Positions 35,988 to 45,547 of a stretch of 64,000 bases of DNA are shown here, in pieces. The notes beneath the pieces are model-generated. The model was not told the origin of the DNA, ran no database searches, and saw only the letters and a list, made by a program, of their open reading frames with translations. Each line of letters opens with the position of its first letter. Positions within the stretch are counted from its first letter, which is position 1. The position numbers and the translations under genes are program-made. Origin of the DNA: Arenimonas maotaiensis (GTDB taxonomy: Bacteria; Pseudomonadota; Gammaproteobacteria; Xanthomonadales; Xanthomonadaceae); assembly GCF_014638745.1 (NCBI RefSeq), contig NZ_BMFO01000002.1, forward strand, positions 1 to 64,000, given 5' to 3'.

Positions 35988-36015
35988 ATTAAACCATCCG
36001 ATTTTATTTTGTCAA
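35988..36015 (-). promoter_or_regulatory. Sigma-70 promoter of the mutM-adjacent gene (shared block, copy 2)
   Basis: On the minus strand TTGACA and TTTAAT are 16 bases apart (36010-36015 and 35988-35993). This places the transcription start at about the GTG at 35981. The block TGAGAAT...GGTTGAC...GGATGGTTTAAT resembles copy 1 at 34994-35021. Confidence 0.7.
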
Positions 36016-36027
36016 CCGGATTTATTC

Positions 36028-36840
36028 TCAGGTCTGGCAATGCCCGCACCACGCCCCGGCGCGGTTGTTCAGGCGCGACTCGCGCAGCGGCCGTCCGCAT
36101 TTCTTGCAGGGCTCGCCCTCGCGGCCGTACACGTCCAGTTCCTGCTCGAAGTAGCCGGGCTCGGAATCGGGGCTGAGGAAATCGCGCAAGGTGGTGCCGC
36201 CGCGTTCGATGGCGTAGGCCAGGATGGCCTTCACCGCCTCGGCCAGCTTCTCGTAGCGCGCCTTGCTCAGCGAGCCGGCCTCGCGCAGCGGCGAGATGCC
36301 GGCGCGGAACAGGCTTTCGGCGGCGTAGATGTTACCCACGCCCACCACCACGGCCTGGTCCATCAGGAAGGACTTGACCGCGGCGGTCTTGCCGCGGCTC
36401 TTGCGGTACAGGTACTCGCCGGTGAACTCCGGCGACAGCGGCTCCGGGCCGAGCTTCTGCAGCAGCGGATGGGTTTCGCCGAGCGGTTGCCAGAGCAGGC
36501 AGCCGAAGCGGCGCGGATCGGTGAAGCGGATGATGCGCTTGCCGCTGAGCTCGATGTCGACGTGGTCGTGCGTGCCGGCCGGGGTACCGGCCTTCAGCAC
36601 CCGCATGCTGCCGGACATGCCCAGGTGCCAGAGCGCGCTGCCGGCCTGGGTGTGCATCAGCAGGTATTTGGCGCGGCGTTCGATGTCCAGGATGGTCTGG
36701 CCGGGCAGTTGCTCGACGATCTCGAACGGAATCGGCCAGCGCAGGCGGTCGCGGCGCAGCACCACGCCGGTGATGCGCTTGCCCAGGACATGCGGCGACA
36801 GGCCGCGGCGGGTGGTTTCGACTTCGGGCAATTCGGGCAT
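36028..36840 (-). CDS. mutM: Formamidopyrimidine-DNA glycosylase (Fpg)
   Basis: MutM removes 8-oxoguanine and related lesions and cuts the abasic site. The protein starts [14 protein letters not shown] with catalytic Pro2/Glu3 after Met removal. The centre has HLGMSGSM, and RRFG lies around residue 110. The zinc finger at the C-terminus is [11 protein letters not shown] then WCGHC. I chose the ATG at 36838-36840, which gives the usual 270 residues and the correct N-terminal Pro. The last codons are duplicated at 35250-35296. Confidence 0.97.
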   Translation of the reverse strand: MPELPEVETTRRGLSPHVLGKRITGVVLRRDRLRWPIPFEIVEQLPGQTILDIERRAKYLLMHTQAGSALWHLGMSGSMRVLKAGTPAGTHDHVDIELSGKRIIRFTDPRRFGCLLWQPLGETHPLLQKLGPEPLSPEFTGEYLYRKSRGKTAAVKSFLMDQAVVVGVGNIYAAESLFRAGISPLREAGSLSKARYEKLAEAVKAILAYAIERGGTTLRDFLSPDSEPGYFEQELDVYGREGEPCKKCGRPLRESRLNNRAGAWCGHCQT

Positions 36841-36914
36841 GGCGGGGGCGGTTTCGCACGGGGAACCGATACCATACACTAGGGGCCTGTACGACCGCGT
36901 GAGAGCGTTTCCCG

Positions 36915-38861
<1,947 letters not shown>

Positions 38862-38868
38862 GCGCCGC

Positions 38869-39597
38869 ATGCAGGACTACAGCGCCATCTTCGCCGTTCG
38901 TGCCGCGCAGTACCATCTGGCCATGCGCACGCATCCGCACGCGCGTGACGGCGAGTTCGGCGCCCTCTTGGAAGATTTGCCGGCCGATGCCATCGATGTG
39001 CTCGACGTGCCCGCCGGCGGCGGCTATCTGGATGCCTACCTGCCGGCCGGCACGCGCCTGAGCGCCTGCGATTTCAGCGTTGGCTTCGCGGCCGAAGGCG
39101 CGACCTTGGCCAGCCCCGAGCACCTGCCGTTTCCCGATGCATCCTTCGATGCGGTGCTGTCGCTGACCGGTCTGCACCATGTGCCGGCGCCGCGGCAGGA
39201 CGCGTTCCTGGCCGAATGCCGGCGCGTGCTGCGGCCCGGCGGCCGCTTGCTGGTCGGCGAAGTGCTTGCCTGTTCGCCGGTGGACGGTTTCCTCAACGGC
39301 TTCGTGCACCGGCACAACAGCCAGGGCCATGAAGGCGTGTTCTTCGATGCCGGTTTCATCCCGCGCCTGCAAGCCGCCGGCTTCGGCGATGTCGCGATGC
39401 AGGTGCGGCATTATCCCTGGCGCTTCGACAGCGAGGCGGCGATGGTGTTCTATTGCCGCCATATGTTCGGCATCGACCGCGCCGCCGACGATACGCTGGC
39501 GGCCGGCTTGGCCGAGCATCTGGCCTACCGCATCGGGCCCGATGGCGCCGTGGCGCTGCCCTGGCAGCTGGTGTTCTTTCAGGGCGTGAAACGGTAA
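38869..39597 (+). CDS. SAM-dependent methyltransferase
   Basis: The 242-residue class I methyltransferase has motif I DVLDVPAGGGYLDAYLP (a variant of the GxGxG loop). LSLTGLHHVPAPRQ follows in place of the usual acidic loop, then ECRRVLRPGGRLLVGEV. The substrate is unknown. It starts seven bases after acs, so it may share the message. Its last 19 bases overlap the convergent crcB gene. Confidence 0.85.
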   Translation: MQDYSAIFAVRAAQYHLAMRTHPHARDGEFGALLEDLPADAIDVLDVPAGGGYLDAYLPAGTRLSACDFSVGFAAEGATLASPEHLPFPDASFDAVLSLTGLHHVPAPRQDAFLAECRRVLRPGGRLLVGEVLACSPVDGFLNGFVHRHNSQGHEGVFFDAGFIPRLQAAGFGDVAMQVRHYPWRFDSEAAMVFYCRHMFGIDRAADDTLAAGLAEHLAYRIGPDGAVALPWQLVFFQGVKR

Positions 39598-39962
39598 GCC
39601 AGGCCGATCGCGGCCAGGCCGCAGGCAAGGCTCGCCAGCACATACAGCGCCGCCATCGCCATATCGCCGCGTTTCAGCAGGTTGGCGGTTTCCAGCCCGA
39701 AGGCCGAGAACGTGGTGAAGCCGCCGAGCAGGCCGGTGAACAGGAACAGGCGCAGGCCGGGCGAGAACGCCGAATGCTTGGCGGCGTACGCGAACAATGC
39801 GCCGGCCACTAGGCACCCGGCCACGTTGACCGCGAACGTGGACCAGGGGAAGCGCTGGTTGAGGGTGTGCGGCAACAGCCAGTGCGAGACGGCGAAGCGC
39901 GCCACCGCGCCCAAGCCGCCGCCGACGGCCACGATTGCGGCATGGGGCAGGAATGCGTTCAT
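39579..39962 (-). CDS. crcB: Fluoride ion exporter CrcB (Fluc)
   Basis: CrcB forms a dual-topology dimer that exports fluoride. The 127-residue protein has four membrane helices and the signature NVAGCLVAGALFAY. GGFTTFSAFGLE with the pore Phe/Thr/Ser residues follows, and the opening is GGGLGAVARF. No fluoride riboswitch is visible in the short upstream gap. Confidence 0.95.
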   Translation of the reverse strand: MNAFLPHAAIVAVGGGLGAVARFAVSHWLLPHTLNQRFPWSTFAVNVAGCLVAGALFAYAAKHSAFSPGLRLFLFTGLLGGFTTFSAFGLETANLLKRGDMAMAALYVLASLACGLAAIGLAYRFTP

Positions 39963-40005
39963 GCGTTTAGGGTAGGCGTGGAACGGCGTGCGGGCAAGCG
40001 CGGAT

Positions 40006-40446
40006 TCAATCCGCGAAGCCGACCGCGTCGCCGATGCGCACGCGGCCGGCGCGCCGCACCCGGCCGCAGACCCCGCCGCGCCAATCCGGCGTCAGCGCCG
40101 CGGTCAGACCGGCATGCTGCGCGTCCATGCGCGGGCAGGGATCGGTTTCCACCGTCAGCTCCAGCTCCACTTCGCCGATGCGCAGGATGCGGCCGACGTC
40201 GGCGGCCGAGAAGCGCAGGCCGTCCACCAGCAGATTGGCGCGCCGGAAAGTCCACGGCAGGTCGGCGCCGAGCTCGGCGCAGGCGTCGCGCCAACTGGGC
40301 AGGCTGAGCACGCTCACCTGGCGGCGGCCGGGCTTGCCGCGGGTGTCGGGCACCACGCCGGTCTCGCGGTCGATGTCGACTTCGGCGATTTCCAGCATGC
40401 GGCCTTTGGCCTGGCGGCGGAAGGCGATGGCGGCGAGTTCGGGCAT
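40006..40446 (-). CDS. MOSC domain protein
   Basis: The 146-residue protein has the MOSC beta-barrel. The conserved Cys segment is VCGRVRRAGRVRIGD, with DPCPRMDAQHAGL and LTPDWRGG upstream. MOSC proteins handle sulfur or the molybdenum cofactor. The opening PELAAIAFRRQAKGRM fits a single-domain member. The ATG at 40446 is the only start that keeps the domain intact. Confidence 0.87.
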   Translation of the reverse strand: MPELAAIAFRRQAKGRMLEIAEVDIDRETGVVPDTRGKPGRRQVSVLSLPSWRDACAELGADLPWTFRRANLLVDGLRFSAADVGRILRIGEVELELTVETDPCPRMDAQHAGLTAALTPDWRGGVCGRVRRAGRVRIGDAVGFAD

Positions 40447-40475
40447 GCCGCCGATTATGCACCGGAACGCCCGGC

Positions 40476-40724
40476 TCAGTCGATGTTGTGGCGGGCCTTG
40501 AAGCGCGCGATGTCCTCGCGCACGTCCGGCGCGAGCGTGGCGGCGTCGGCCCGCGCGAAGATGCGCGAGAGCGCGGCGCGCTCCTTGTCGTCGACCACGC
40601 CGTCGCCCAAGGCCAGCCGTTTCAGCATGGTCATCTCGTCGGCGTCGATGGTGTCGTCGTTGGCGAATATCCGCAGGAACGAATACTGCATGATCGCGTT
40701 CCAGGCGCTGTTTGAGTTGCTCAT
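40476..40724 (-). CDS. Small conserved hypothetical protein
   Basis: The 82-residue protein opens with a polar stretch and an all-helical body. It contains FANDDTIDADEMTMLKRLALGDGVVDDKERAALSRIFARAD in sense, a repeat of 'D..iD..E...l' elements as in TerB-like or EF-hand-like domains. An AGGGG site precedes the ATG at 40724. Function is unknown. It lies in tandem with the MOSC gene after 30 bases. Confidence 0.7.
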   Translation of the reverse strand: MSNSNSAWNAIMQYSFLRIFANDDTIDADEMTMLKRLALGDGVVDDKERAALSRIFARADAATLAPDVREDIARFKARHNID

Positions 40725-40807
40725 TGCGATATCCCCTGATTGCGGCCGGGCACTGCGGTTCCCGCCGGTCGGCCATCGGGGAAGATTACGCCGGTCGTGT
40801 GACGGTT

Positions 40808-40957
40808 TTATGACCGGCGGCGCCCGATCAGATACCATGCGCCGCCGATCAGCACCAGCAACAGGGGGATGGCGCCGGGCTCGCTGTCCTCGACGATCTT
40901 GAACGCCATCAGGGCGGCACCGACAGCTACGATCAGCAGGGGAATGAGTTTGCGCAT
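40808..40957 (-). CDS. Small membrane protein, 49 residues
   Basis: An ATG at 40955-40957 with a strong AGGAACTCC-type site (GGAGGAAC upstream) opens a 49-codon frame. Its product is MRKLIPLLIVAVGAALMAFK, then a short acidic turn (EDSEPGA), then a second helix ending WYLIGRRRS. Two helices, a polar loop and a basic end are the form of a hairpin membrane protein. It is too short for most gene finders. The good ribosome site and the coherent helix pattern support it; function is unknown. Confidence 0.65.
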   Translation of the reverse strand: MRKLIPLLIVAVGAALMAFKIVEDSEPGAIPLLLVLIGGAWYLIGRRRS

Positions 40958-41005
40958 GCGGAGTTCCTCCGGAGGTGGCCTACAGGATAACTCCGCGCGG
41001 CGGTT

Positions 41006-41464
41006 TCAGGTGCCGGCCTTGCCCGGCTTGCGGCGCACGTAGATCTGTTTGCGGATGCGCGCCACGGCATCGCCGGCGGCGTCCAGCACGTCCACCGGCA
41101 GCCAGCGCAGGTGCTTGTCGCCGTCGGCGGTCTCGGCCCGGATCGCGTCCAGCAGCGCGTCGTCGATGCGGAACTCGGCATGGACCGTGCCGCGCCCGGG
41201 TTTGACGAATTCGATCTCGCCGGCCTTGTCCCAGACGATGTAGTCCTTGCCCAGTCCACGCAACACCAGGAACATCCAGAACGGGTCGGTCATGGCGAAC
41301 AGGCTGCCGCCGAAATGGGTGCCTACGTAGTTGCGGTTCCAGGGCCGCTGCCGCAACTCCACGCGCGCATGGCGGAAATCCGGCGCGAGCGACGTGACGT
41401 GGATGCCGGCGGCCAGGAACGGCGGCCACAGGTTGAACAGATGGCGCATCAACGAAGCGTTCAT
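41006..41464 (-). CDS. DUF4442 (hotdog-fold thioesterase-like) protein
   Basis: The 152-residue protein has the hotdog-fold pattern of DUF4442. NRNYVGTHFGGSLFAMTDPFWMFLV is the signature, in which the NxNhxGThFaGsLf segment forms the acyl-binding helix. IEFVKPGRGTVHAEFRIDD is the central strand. It may act as an acyl-CoA thioesterase, but the catalytic residue cannot be confirmed. It lies next to a DUF2798 gene on the same strand. Confidence 0.85.
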   Translation of the reverse strand: MNASLMRHLFNLWPPFLAAGIHVTSLAPDFRHARVELRQRPWNRNYVGTHFGGSLFAMTDPFWMFLVLRGLGKDYIVWDKAGEIEFVKPGRGTVHAEFRIDDALLDAIRAETADGDKHLRWLPVDVLDAAGDAVARIRKQIYVRRKPGKAGT

Positions 41465-41472
41465 GGTCCGGC

Positions 41473-41718
41473 TCAGTGTCCGCGCGGTTCTTCTTTCAGC
41501 ACCACGGCGACCAGCCGGTGCACCAGCGGCGCCACGAAGGTCACGGTCGGGAAGGCCACGACGAAGGCGAAACCCCAGGCCTTCAGCCAGCGCGGAAGCA
41601 GGTCGGGCACCAGACCGACGTTGAACAGGGTGATCACCAGCGACATGATGCAGGACATCAGCAGCGCCATGAAGAAGGCGAATACGAAACGGTGGTGCTT
41701 GCGGTCGATCAGGGACAT
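41473..41718 (-). CDS. DUF2798 family membrane protein
   Basis: The 81-residue protein has two membrane helices and the sequence KHHRFVFAFFMALLMSCIMSLVITLFNVG, then LKAWGFAFVVAFPTVTFVAPLVHRLV. It matches the DUF2798 pattern. Function is unknown. It is first in a two-gene set with the DUF4442 gene. Confidence 0.88.
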   Translation of the reverse strand: MSLIDRKHHRFVFAFFMALLMSCIMSLVITLFNVGLVPDLLPRWLKAWGFAFVVAFPTVTFVAPLVHRLVAVVLKEEPRGH

Positions 41719-41801
41719 GCGGCGGCGGACCTCAGGGGCAGTCCGCTATTATGCGGCGTGCCGCCCGCGCGCGGCAATGCCGATAGAGCCACGTGCCGGC
41801 G

Positions 41802-42344
41802 CTACACGCCGGGCGGCAGCTTGTCCGCCATCCGCTTCCGGCGGTCCAGGGTGCGGCCATCGACGATGAAACGGCCGTCGCCGACGGCGTGCACGCTGCG
41901 CCGCTCCCGGCGCGCCGGATTGACCCAGGCCGCCAGCGCTTCCAGCACCACGATGTCGTGCCGTTTGATGATCTCGACCACCCGGCATTCGATGTTGGCC
42001 AGGCACTCCTTGATCAGCGGCGCGTCGACCATCCTGCCCGGCAGCGGCGTCAGCCGGAATTCGGCGAACTTGTCGGTGTCCGCGCCGGAGCAGGTGCCGA
42101 TGCCGACGGCTTTGTCGAGCAGGTCCGCGCCGGGAACCGCGATGACGCATTGCCGGGTCTTGCTCAGCGCCTTGAACGAGTGGTTCCAGGCGCCGGTGGT
42201 GAGCGCGAAGCGCGGGCTGAAATCCAGCACCATGGTCCAGGACAGGGTCATGATGTTGTCGCGGCCGCCATCGCGGGTGGTGACCAGCACCAACGGTCCG
42301 GGTTCCAGCAGGGTGAAGGCCTTTTCCAGCTTCAAGGACCGCAT
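41802..42344 (-). CDS. Flavin reductase-like domain protein
   Basis: The 180-residue protein is of the flavin-reductase (FMN-binding split barrel) type. It has LLEPGPLVLVTTRDGGRDNIMTLSW at the start, ALTTGAWNHSFKAL in the middle, and IGTCSGADTDKFAEF. Such proteins reduce FMN or act as oxygenase partners. The start is set at the ATG at 42344 with GGGAG before it; a GTG six bases upstream is possible. It stands alone on the minus strand. Confidence 0.84.
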   Translation of the reverse strand: MRSLKLEKAFTLLEPGPLVLVTTRDGGRDNIMTLSWTMVLDFSPRFALTTGAWNHSFKALSKTRQCVIAVPGADLLDKAVGIGTCSGADTDKFAEFRLTPLPGRMVDAPLIKECLANIECRVVEIIKRHDIVVLEALAAWVNPARRERRSVHAVGDGRFIVDGRTLDRRKRMADKLPPGV

Positions 42345-42377
42345 GGGCACTCCCGTCGCGTGTCGGATGGCCGCAGT

Positions 42378-42926
42378 CTAGCGCCGTGCGTCCCCGGGCG
42401 GCAAGCAGGCCGGCGTTACCGGCGCGCTCTGCAGCGAAACGGTCTTGCCGCCGGACAGGCGTTGGCTGCCGACTTCGGTGAAACCGAAGTCGCGGTGGAA
42501 GCGTTCCGAGGCCGGGTTCGGCGGATCGACGTCGAACTCGCAGACCACGCGTCCGTATCCGTGCGCCCGCGCGAAATCGAACAGGTCGCGGTACAGGCGC
42601 GAGGCCAGCCCCAGACCGCGTGCGGCCTCGGCCACCACGATGCGGTCGACATACAGGAAGTCGCGGTAACGCACGTCGAACCAGCGGTAGTTGACGCTGT
42701 CGTACGGTGCGCCGGGCGCGAACGCCAGCAGGAAGGCGAGCACGCGCCCGTCGTGCTGCGCCACCTTGTGGTAGGCCGCATGCGCATGCAGATGCGCCAG
42801 CCGCTCGGGCGTGAGCGGGCTGAGGAAATGCACCGAGGCGGCGTTCAGCGCCAGGATGTCGGCGAAATGGCGGGGCTCGCTCGCCATGGGCGTCGAATGG
42901 CCGTCGGCGTCCATCGGTCTGTTCAT
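42378..42926 (-). CDS. GNAT family N-acetyltransferase
   Basis: The 182-residue protein carries the GNAT core: LYVDRIVVAEAARGLGLASRLYRDLF for the CoA loop and NPASERFHRDFGFTEVGSQRL near the end. YVDRI-VV-R-RG-G is typical of acetyltransferases that act on small metabolites. The end is a little longer than usual. Function is unknown. Confidence 0.86.
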   Translation of the reverse strand: MNRPMDADGHSTPMASEPRHFADILALNAASVHFLSPLTPERLAHLHAHAAYHKVAQHDGRVLAFLLAFAPGAPYDSVNYRWFDVRYRDFLYVDRIVVAEAARGLGLASRLYRDLFDFARAHGYGRVVCEFDVDPPNPASERFHRDFGFTEVGSQRLSGGKTVSLQSAPVTPACLPPGDARR

Positions 42927-43017
42927 GCGCCGCCCGATGTATGGGGAAATCCAAGCGCCGCCCGCGCCGGAGCCGATATGCCGAAGATGCCGGTTGCCGA
43001 TGCGTTCGCCTGTGCCA

Positions 43018-43473
43018 TCACAGTTCCAGCTCCAGCGACTCCCCCACCGCCAGCGCCTGCCATCGGCGGTCGAGTTCGGCGATGCGGCCGCGCACGGCCC
43101 GGATGTCGTCGGCGCAGACCGCCAGCGGCGGGCATTGCCGCGCCTCGCAGGTTACCCGGTACAGGGCCAGCATGTCTTCGGGCGGACTGTCGCCGCCGGA
43201 CCAGGCGTCGCCCTGGAACACCTCCACCAGGCGCTCGACGCCGTCGCTTTCGGCTTCAGGCGCCATACTGAACGCGGCGGTCTCGCCGTCGCGCACGCGC
43301 GACAGGAAGCCGCGCGCCTGCAACACGCTTTCCACCGCAAAATGCACCATGTCGTGCGGGATGATGCGCTGCTTCGGGCAGTCCACGGATTCGGTCGCGT
43401 CGCCGCGCTGGACCAGCAGGCGGTCGTATTTTCCGCTGCCTTTGACGAACACGAGCTTCACCGCCGTCTGCAT
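43018..43473 (-). CDS. Conserved hypothetical protein
   Basis: The 151-residue soluble protein opens QTAVKLVFVKGSGKYDRLLVQ and contains CPKQRIIPHDMVHFAVESVL, a stretch that looks like a conserved helix. No catalytic motif is evident. A six-base gap separates it from the Imm31-like gene upstream, so both may be translated from one message. Function is unknown. Confidence 0.65.
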   Translation of the reverse strand: MQTAVKLVFVKGSGKYDRLLVQRGDATESVDCPKQRIIPHDMVHFAVESVLQARGFLSRVRDGETAAFSMAPEAESDGVERLVEVFQGDAWSGGDSPPEDMLALYRVTCEARQCPPLAVCADDIRAVRGRIAELDRRWQALAVGESLELEL

Positions 43474-43479
43474 ACGGCA

Positions 43480-43764
43480 TCAGTCCGCCGGCGTGCCGCG
43501 GCCGTTGCCGTCCACGCGCACGCGGATCGATCCGTCGCCGTAGAAATCGGCGCGCGTGCCGAACTCACCGGTGGCCTGCAGGTCGGCTTCGTCCACGCTC
43601 CAGCAGATGCCGTCGCGTTCGATCAGCACGGCGTAGCCGTAGCCGCCGTCTTCGTCTTCGGAGCGGCCGAGGATGGCACCGCGCTCGCCGTTGACCTCGG
43701 CCAGTTCCGGGTCGGCGGAAACCACGCGCACGTATTCGTAGAACTGGAATTTCGGTTCGGCCAT
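43480..43764 (-). CDS. Imm31-like immunity protein family member
   Basis: The 94-residue protein resembles the Imm31 family of toxin-immunity proteins. FYEYVRVVSADPELAEVNGERGAILG comes near the start, with AVLIERDGICWSVDEADLQATG in the second half. In polymorphic toxin systems such proteins bind and block a toxin domain. No toxin gene is near it here. It precedes the hypothetical gene at 43018 on the same strand. Confidence in the family is moderate. Confidence 0.65.
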   Translation of the reverse strand: MAEPKFQFYEYVRVVSADPELAEVNGERGAILGRSEDEDGGYGYAVLIERDGICWSVDEADLQATGEFGTRADFYGDGSIRVRVDGNGRGTPAD

Positions 43765-43813
43765 GGCGGTGACGGAGGCGGCAGCGGAGGTGTCCAGTGT
43801 AACCGCAGCCGGC

Positions 43814-44173
43814 TCAGCGCGGCTCCGGCCGGGTCAGCAGGAATACCGCCACGCCGGCGAATAGCAGACCGATGCCGGCCAGCAGCCAGGGATTGTCCAG
43901 CCGGTGGTACATCACGACCGCGCTCACCGCCAGCATCGACACCGCGATGAGTTTGCTCCTGCGCGACACCGCCCGCTGGGTTTCCCAGTCGATCAGCAGC
44001 TTGCCGAAACGCGGATGGCCGTACAGCCAGGCATGCAGACGCTTAGAACCGCGGGCCGAGAACCAGGCCGCCAACAGCAGGAACGGCACCGTGGGCAGGC
44101 CCGGCAGCGCCACGCCGATGAATGCCAAGGCCAGGCAGACGTACGCCAGGACCAGCGCGAGATAACGCGGCAT
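43814..44173 (-). CDS. DUF454 family membrane protein (YbaN-like)
   Basis: The 119-residue protein has an N-terminal helix (ALVLAYVCLALAFIGVALPGLPTVPFLLLAAWFSARGSKRLHAW, in part), the DUF454 signature with PLPTvPF and RgSkRlhaWL. The end is two more membrane helices. Function is unknown. It is one of a run of small minus-strand genes of unrelated kinds. Confidence 0.9.
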   Translation of the reverse strand: MPRYLALVLAYVCLALAFIGVALPGLPTVPFLLLAAWFSARGSKRLHAWLYGHPRFGKLLIDWETQRAVSRRSKLIAVSMLAVSAVVMYHRLDNPWLLAGIGLLFAGVAVFLLTRPEPR

Positions 44174-44185
44174 GGCCGCCGGACC

Positions 44186-44488
44186 TCAGCTGCCCCAGTC
44201 GGTGAAGATGCCGACGGCCAGTTCAGCCCAGACGTACAGGAAGCCCGCCGCCACCAGCAGGGCCGCCGGCAGGCGGTGCTTTTCCTTCACCTGCCGGGCG
44301 ATCAACACGAACACACTGCCGGCGGTGAAGATCAGCCCGCCCATCACGATGAAGTCGGTGGCGTCCCAGTCCACCTCGGCGGTGAACTGCATGGCGACCA
44401 GCGGAATCAGCAACAGAACGCCGGTGGCGAGGGCCAGCCAGGCGAACACGCGGTTGTGCATCAGCAATTTGTTGGCGGCGGCGATCAT
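44186..44488 (-). CDS. Small membrane protein
   Basis: The 100-residue protein has three membrane helices. It includes KLLMHNRVFAWLALATGVLLLIPLVAMQF, then FIVMGGLIFTAGSVFVLIA and LPAALLVAAGFLYVWAELAVG. The N-terminus is set at the ATG at 44488 with GAGGG upstream; the reading could extend to 44542. Function is unknown. Confidence 0.7.
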   Translation of the reverse strand: MIAAANKLLMHNRVFAWLALATGVLLLIPLVAMQFTAEVDWDATDFIVMGGLIFTAGSVFVLIARQVKEKHRLPAALLVAAGFLYVWAELAVGIFTDWGS

Positions 44489-44541
44489 GAGCGTGCCCTC
44501 GGCGGTGACGGAGTGCGCGGCGGTGGCCGCGGCTGGTTCCA

Positions 44542-44557
44542 ATTTAAGCAGAAAACG
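44542..44557. repeat. 16-bp repeat, copy 1
   Basis: ATTTAAGCAGAAAACG occurs here and at 45523-45538, in both cases just after the 3' end of a minus-strand gene. Read on the minus strand it ends in GCTTAAAT, the same GCTTAA word found in the 3' half of the attC-like sites. It may be a decayed cassette boundary. Confidence 0.6.
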
Positions 44558-44575
44558 CGGCGCATGTGCGGCCGG

Positions 44576-45061
44576 CTAGCCGCGTCGGCCGCGTTTGGCC
44601 CGGAGCGCGATCACCGCCAATCCGAGCAGCCCAGTCAGGGCGCATGCCAGATGCAGCCGGTCGATGCCCATGAGGTACAGCAAAGGGTTGTCGGTGCGAA
44701 ACGGCCACCACGGCCGCATGTCGGCGTGCATGACCGCGTCCAAAAAAATGTGCGAAAAACTGCCGAGGAGCGCACCGGCGAAGGACGCCGTCCAGGTCAG
44801 CGGCGCATGCGGGATGTTCAGCCGCCGCAGGACCGCCCAGCTGACCGGTTTGCCGATGACGCCCGCCAGCATGCCGATGGCCAACGCGCCGGCAAGCGTG
44901 TGGCTCATGCCATGCAACACCGGTGTGTCCTGCAGAATGCCGAGCAACGGCTCGATGTCCATCAGCACCTGGGTGCCGCCGAACACCATGAAACTGACGT
45001 GTCGGCCGCCAAGCGCCTTAAGCGCCAGACCCGGGCCGAGATGGATGGGCGTGAACGGCAT
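44576..45061 (-). CDS. Membrane protein of the metal-dependent hydrolase (YdjM/DUF457) type
   Basis: The 161-residue protein opens PFTPIHLGPGLALKALGG. It contains HVSFMVFGGTQVLMDIEPLLG, HGMSHTLAGALAIGM and SFSHIFLDAVMHADMRPWWPF. The HxxxDxxxH-like residues in membrane segments are the pattern of the YdjM/DUF457 family, sometimes named LexA-regulated inner membrane hydrolase. The substrate is unknown. It is followed by a 16-bp repeat. Confidence 0.82.
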   Translation of the reverse strand: MPFTPIHLGPGLALKALGGRHVSFMVFGGTQVLMDIEPLLGILQDTPVLHGMSHTLAGALAIGMLAGVIGKPVSWAVLRRLNIPHAPLTWTASFAGALLGSFSHIFLDAVMHADMRPWWPFRTDNPLLYLMGIDRLHLACALTGLLGLAVIALRAKRGRRG

Positions 45062-45082
45062 GGCGTCAGGCGCGCGATGAGC

Positions 45083-45481
45083 TCAAAGCGAGCGCGAACA
45101 GGCCATCGGCAGCGCGAAGACGCCGGCCTTGACCAGGGCGATGCCGTCGGCCGAGTCGAAGGCGATGACGACATCGCTGCGGTTTTCGTCCGCGCGCGAC
45201 GGATCGGACCAGTCGACCTGCGCGGCGGAAATCAGCAGATGCGGCGGATTCCGGACCGCTTTGCCGGTACCGTCCCAACAGCCGGTGTAGGCGCAGACCG
45301 AGAAGCCGCCGTCCGCGTCGAAGCGCACGTCCAGCGGCGTGATGCCGTCCGTTTCCGCCGCGCATTCGCCGGCATGGCATTGCACCTCGACGGTGTTACG
45401 GCATTGCCAGCTTTCGGCGTGCAGTGGAGCGGAGGTCAGCATGAGCCATGCCGCGAATGAAGCCATCAGGGATTTGGTCAT
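45083..45481 (-). CDS. Secreted Cys-rich hypothetical protein
   Basis: The 132-residue protein has a signal peptide (MTKSLMASFAAWLMLTSAPLHAE). A small cysteine-rich domain follows: WQCRNTVEVQCHAGECAAE, then CAYTGCWDG and a last Cys near the end. These cysteines suggest disulphides in the periplasm. No family is recognised. It starts right after the second copy of a 16-bp repeat, 41 bases away. Confidence 0.7.
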   Translation of the reverse strand: MTKSLMASFAAWLMLTSAPLHAESWQCRNTVEVQCHAGECAAETDGITPLDVRFDADGGFSVCAYTGCWDGTGKAVRNPPHLLISAAQVDWSDPSRADENRSDVVIAFDSADGIALVKAGVFALPMACSRSL

Positions 45482-45522
45482 GCGCCTTGCACCATAGGCG
45501 GCGATTGCCGTGGACAGGCCCG

Positions 45523-45538
45523 ATTTAAGCAGAAAACG
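45523..45538. repeat. 16-bp repeat, copy 2
   Basis: The copy is identical to 44542-44557. On the minus strand it lies directly after the stop of the gene at 45548 and reads CTGCTTAAATCGGGC. This shares GCTTAA and the following TC/GGC with complete attC-like sites to the right. Confidence 0.6.
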
Positions 45539-45547
45539 GCGTGGCCG

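Noticed and set aside
36028-36074. Mis-assembly as the cause of the mutM-end repeat
   Set aside because: The two copies differ in flanking sequence on both sides and contain a different downstream gene, so a simple collapse or duplicate join does not explain it; read coverage would settle it.
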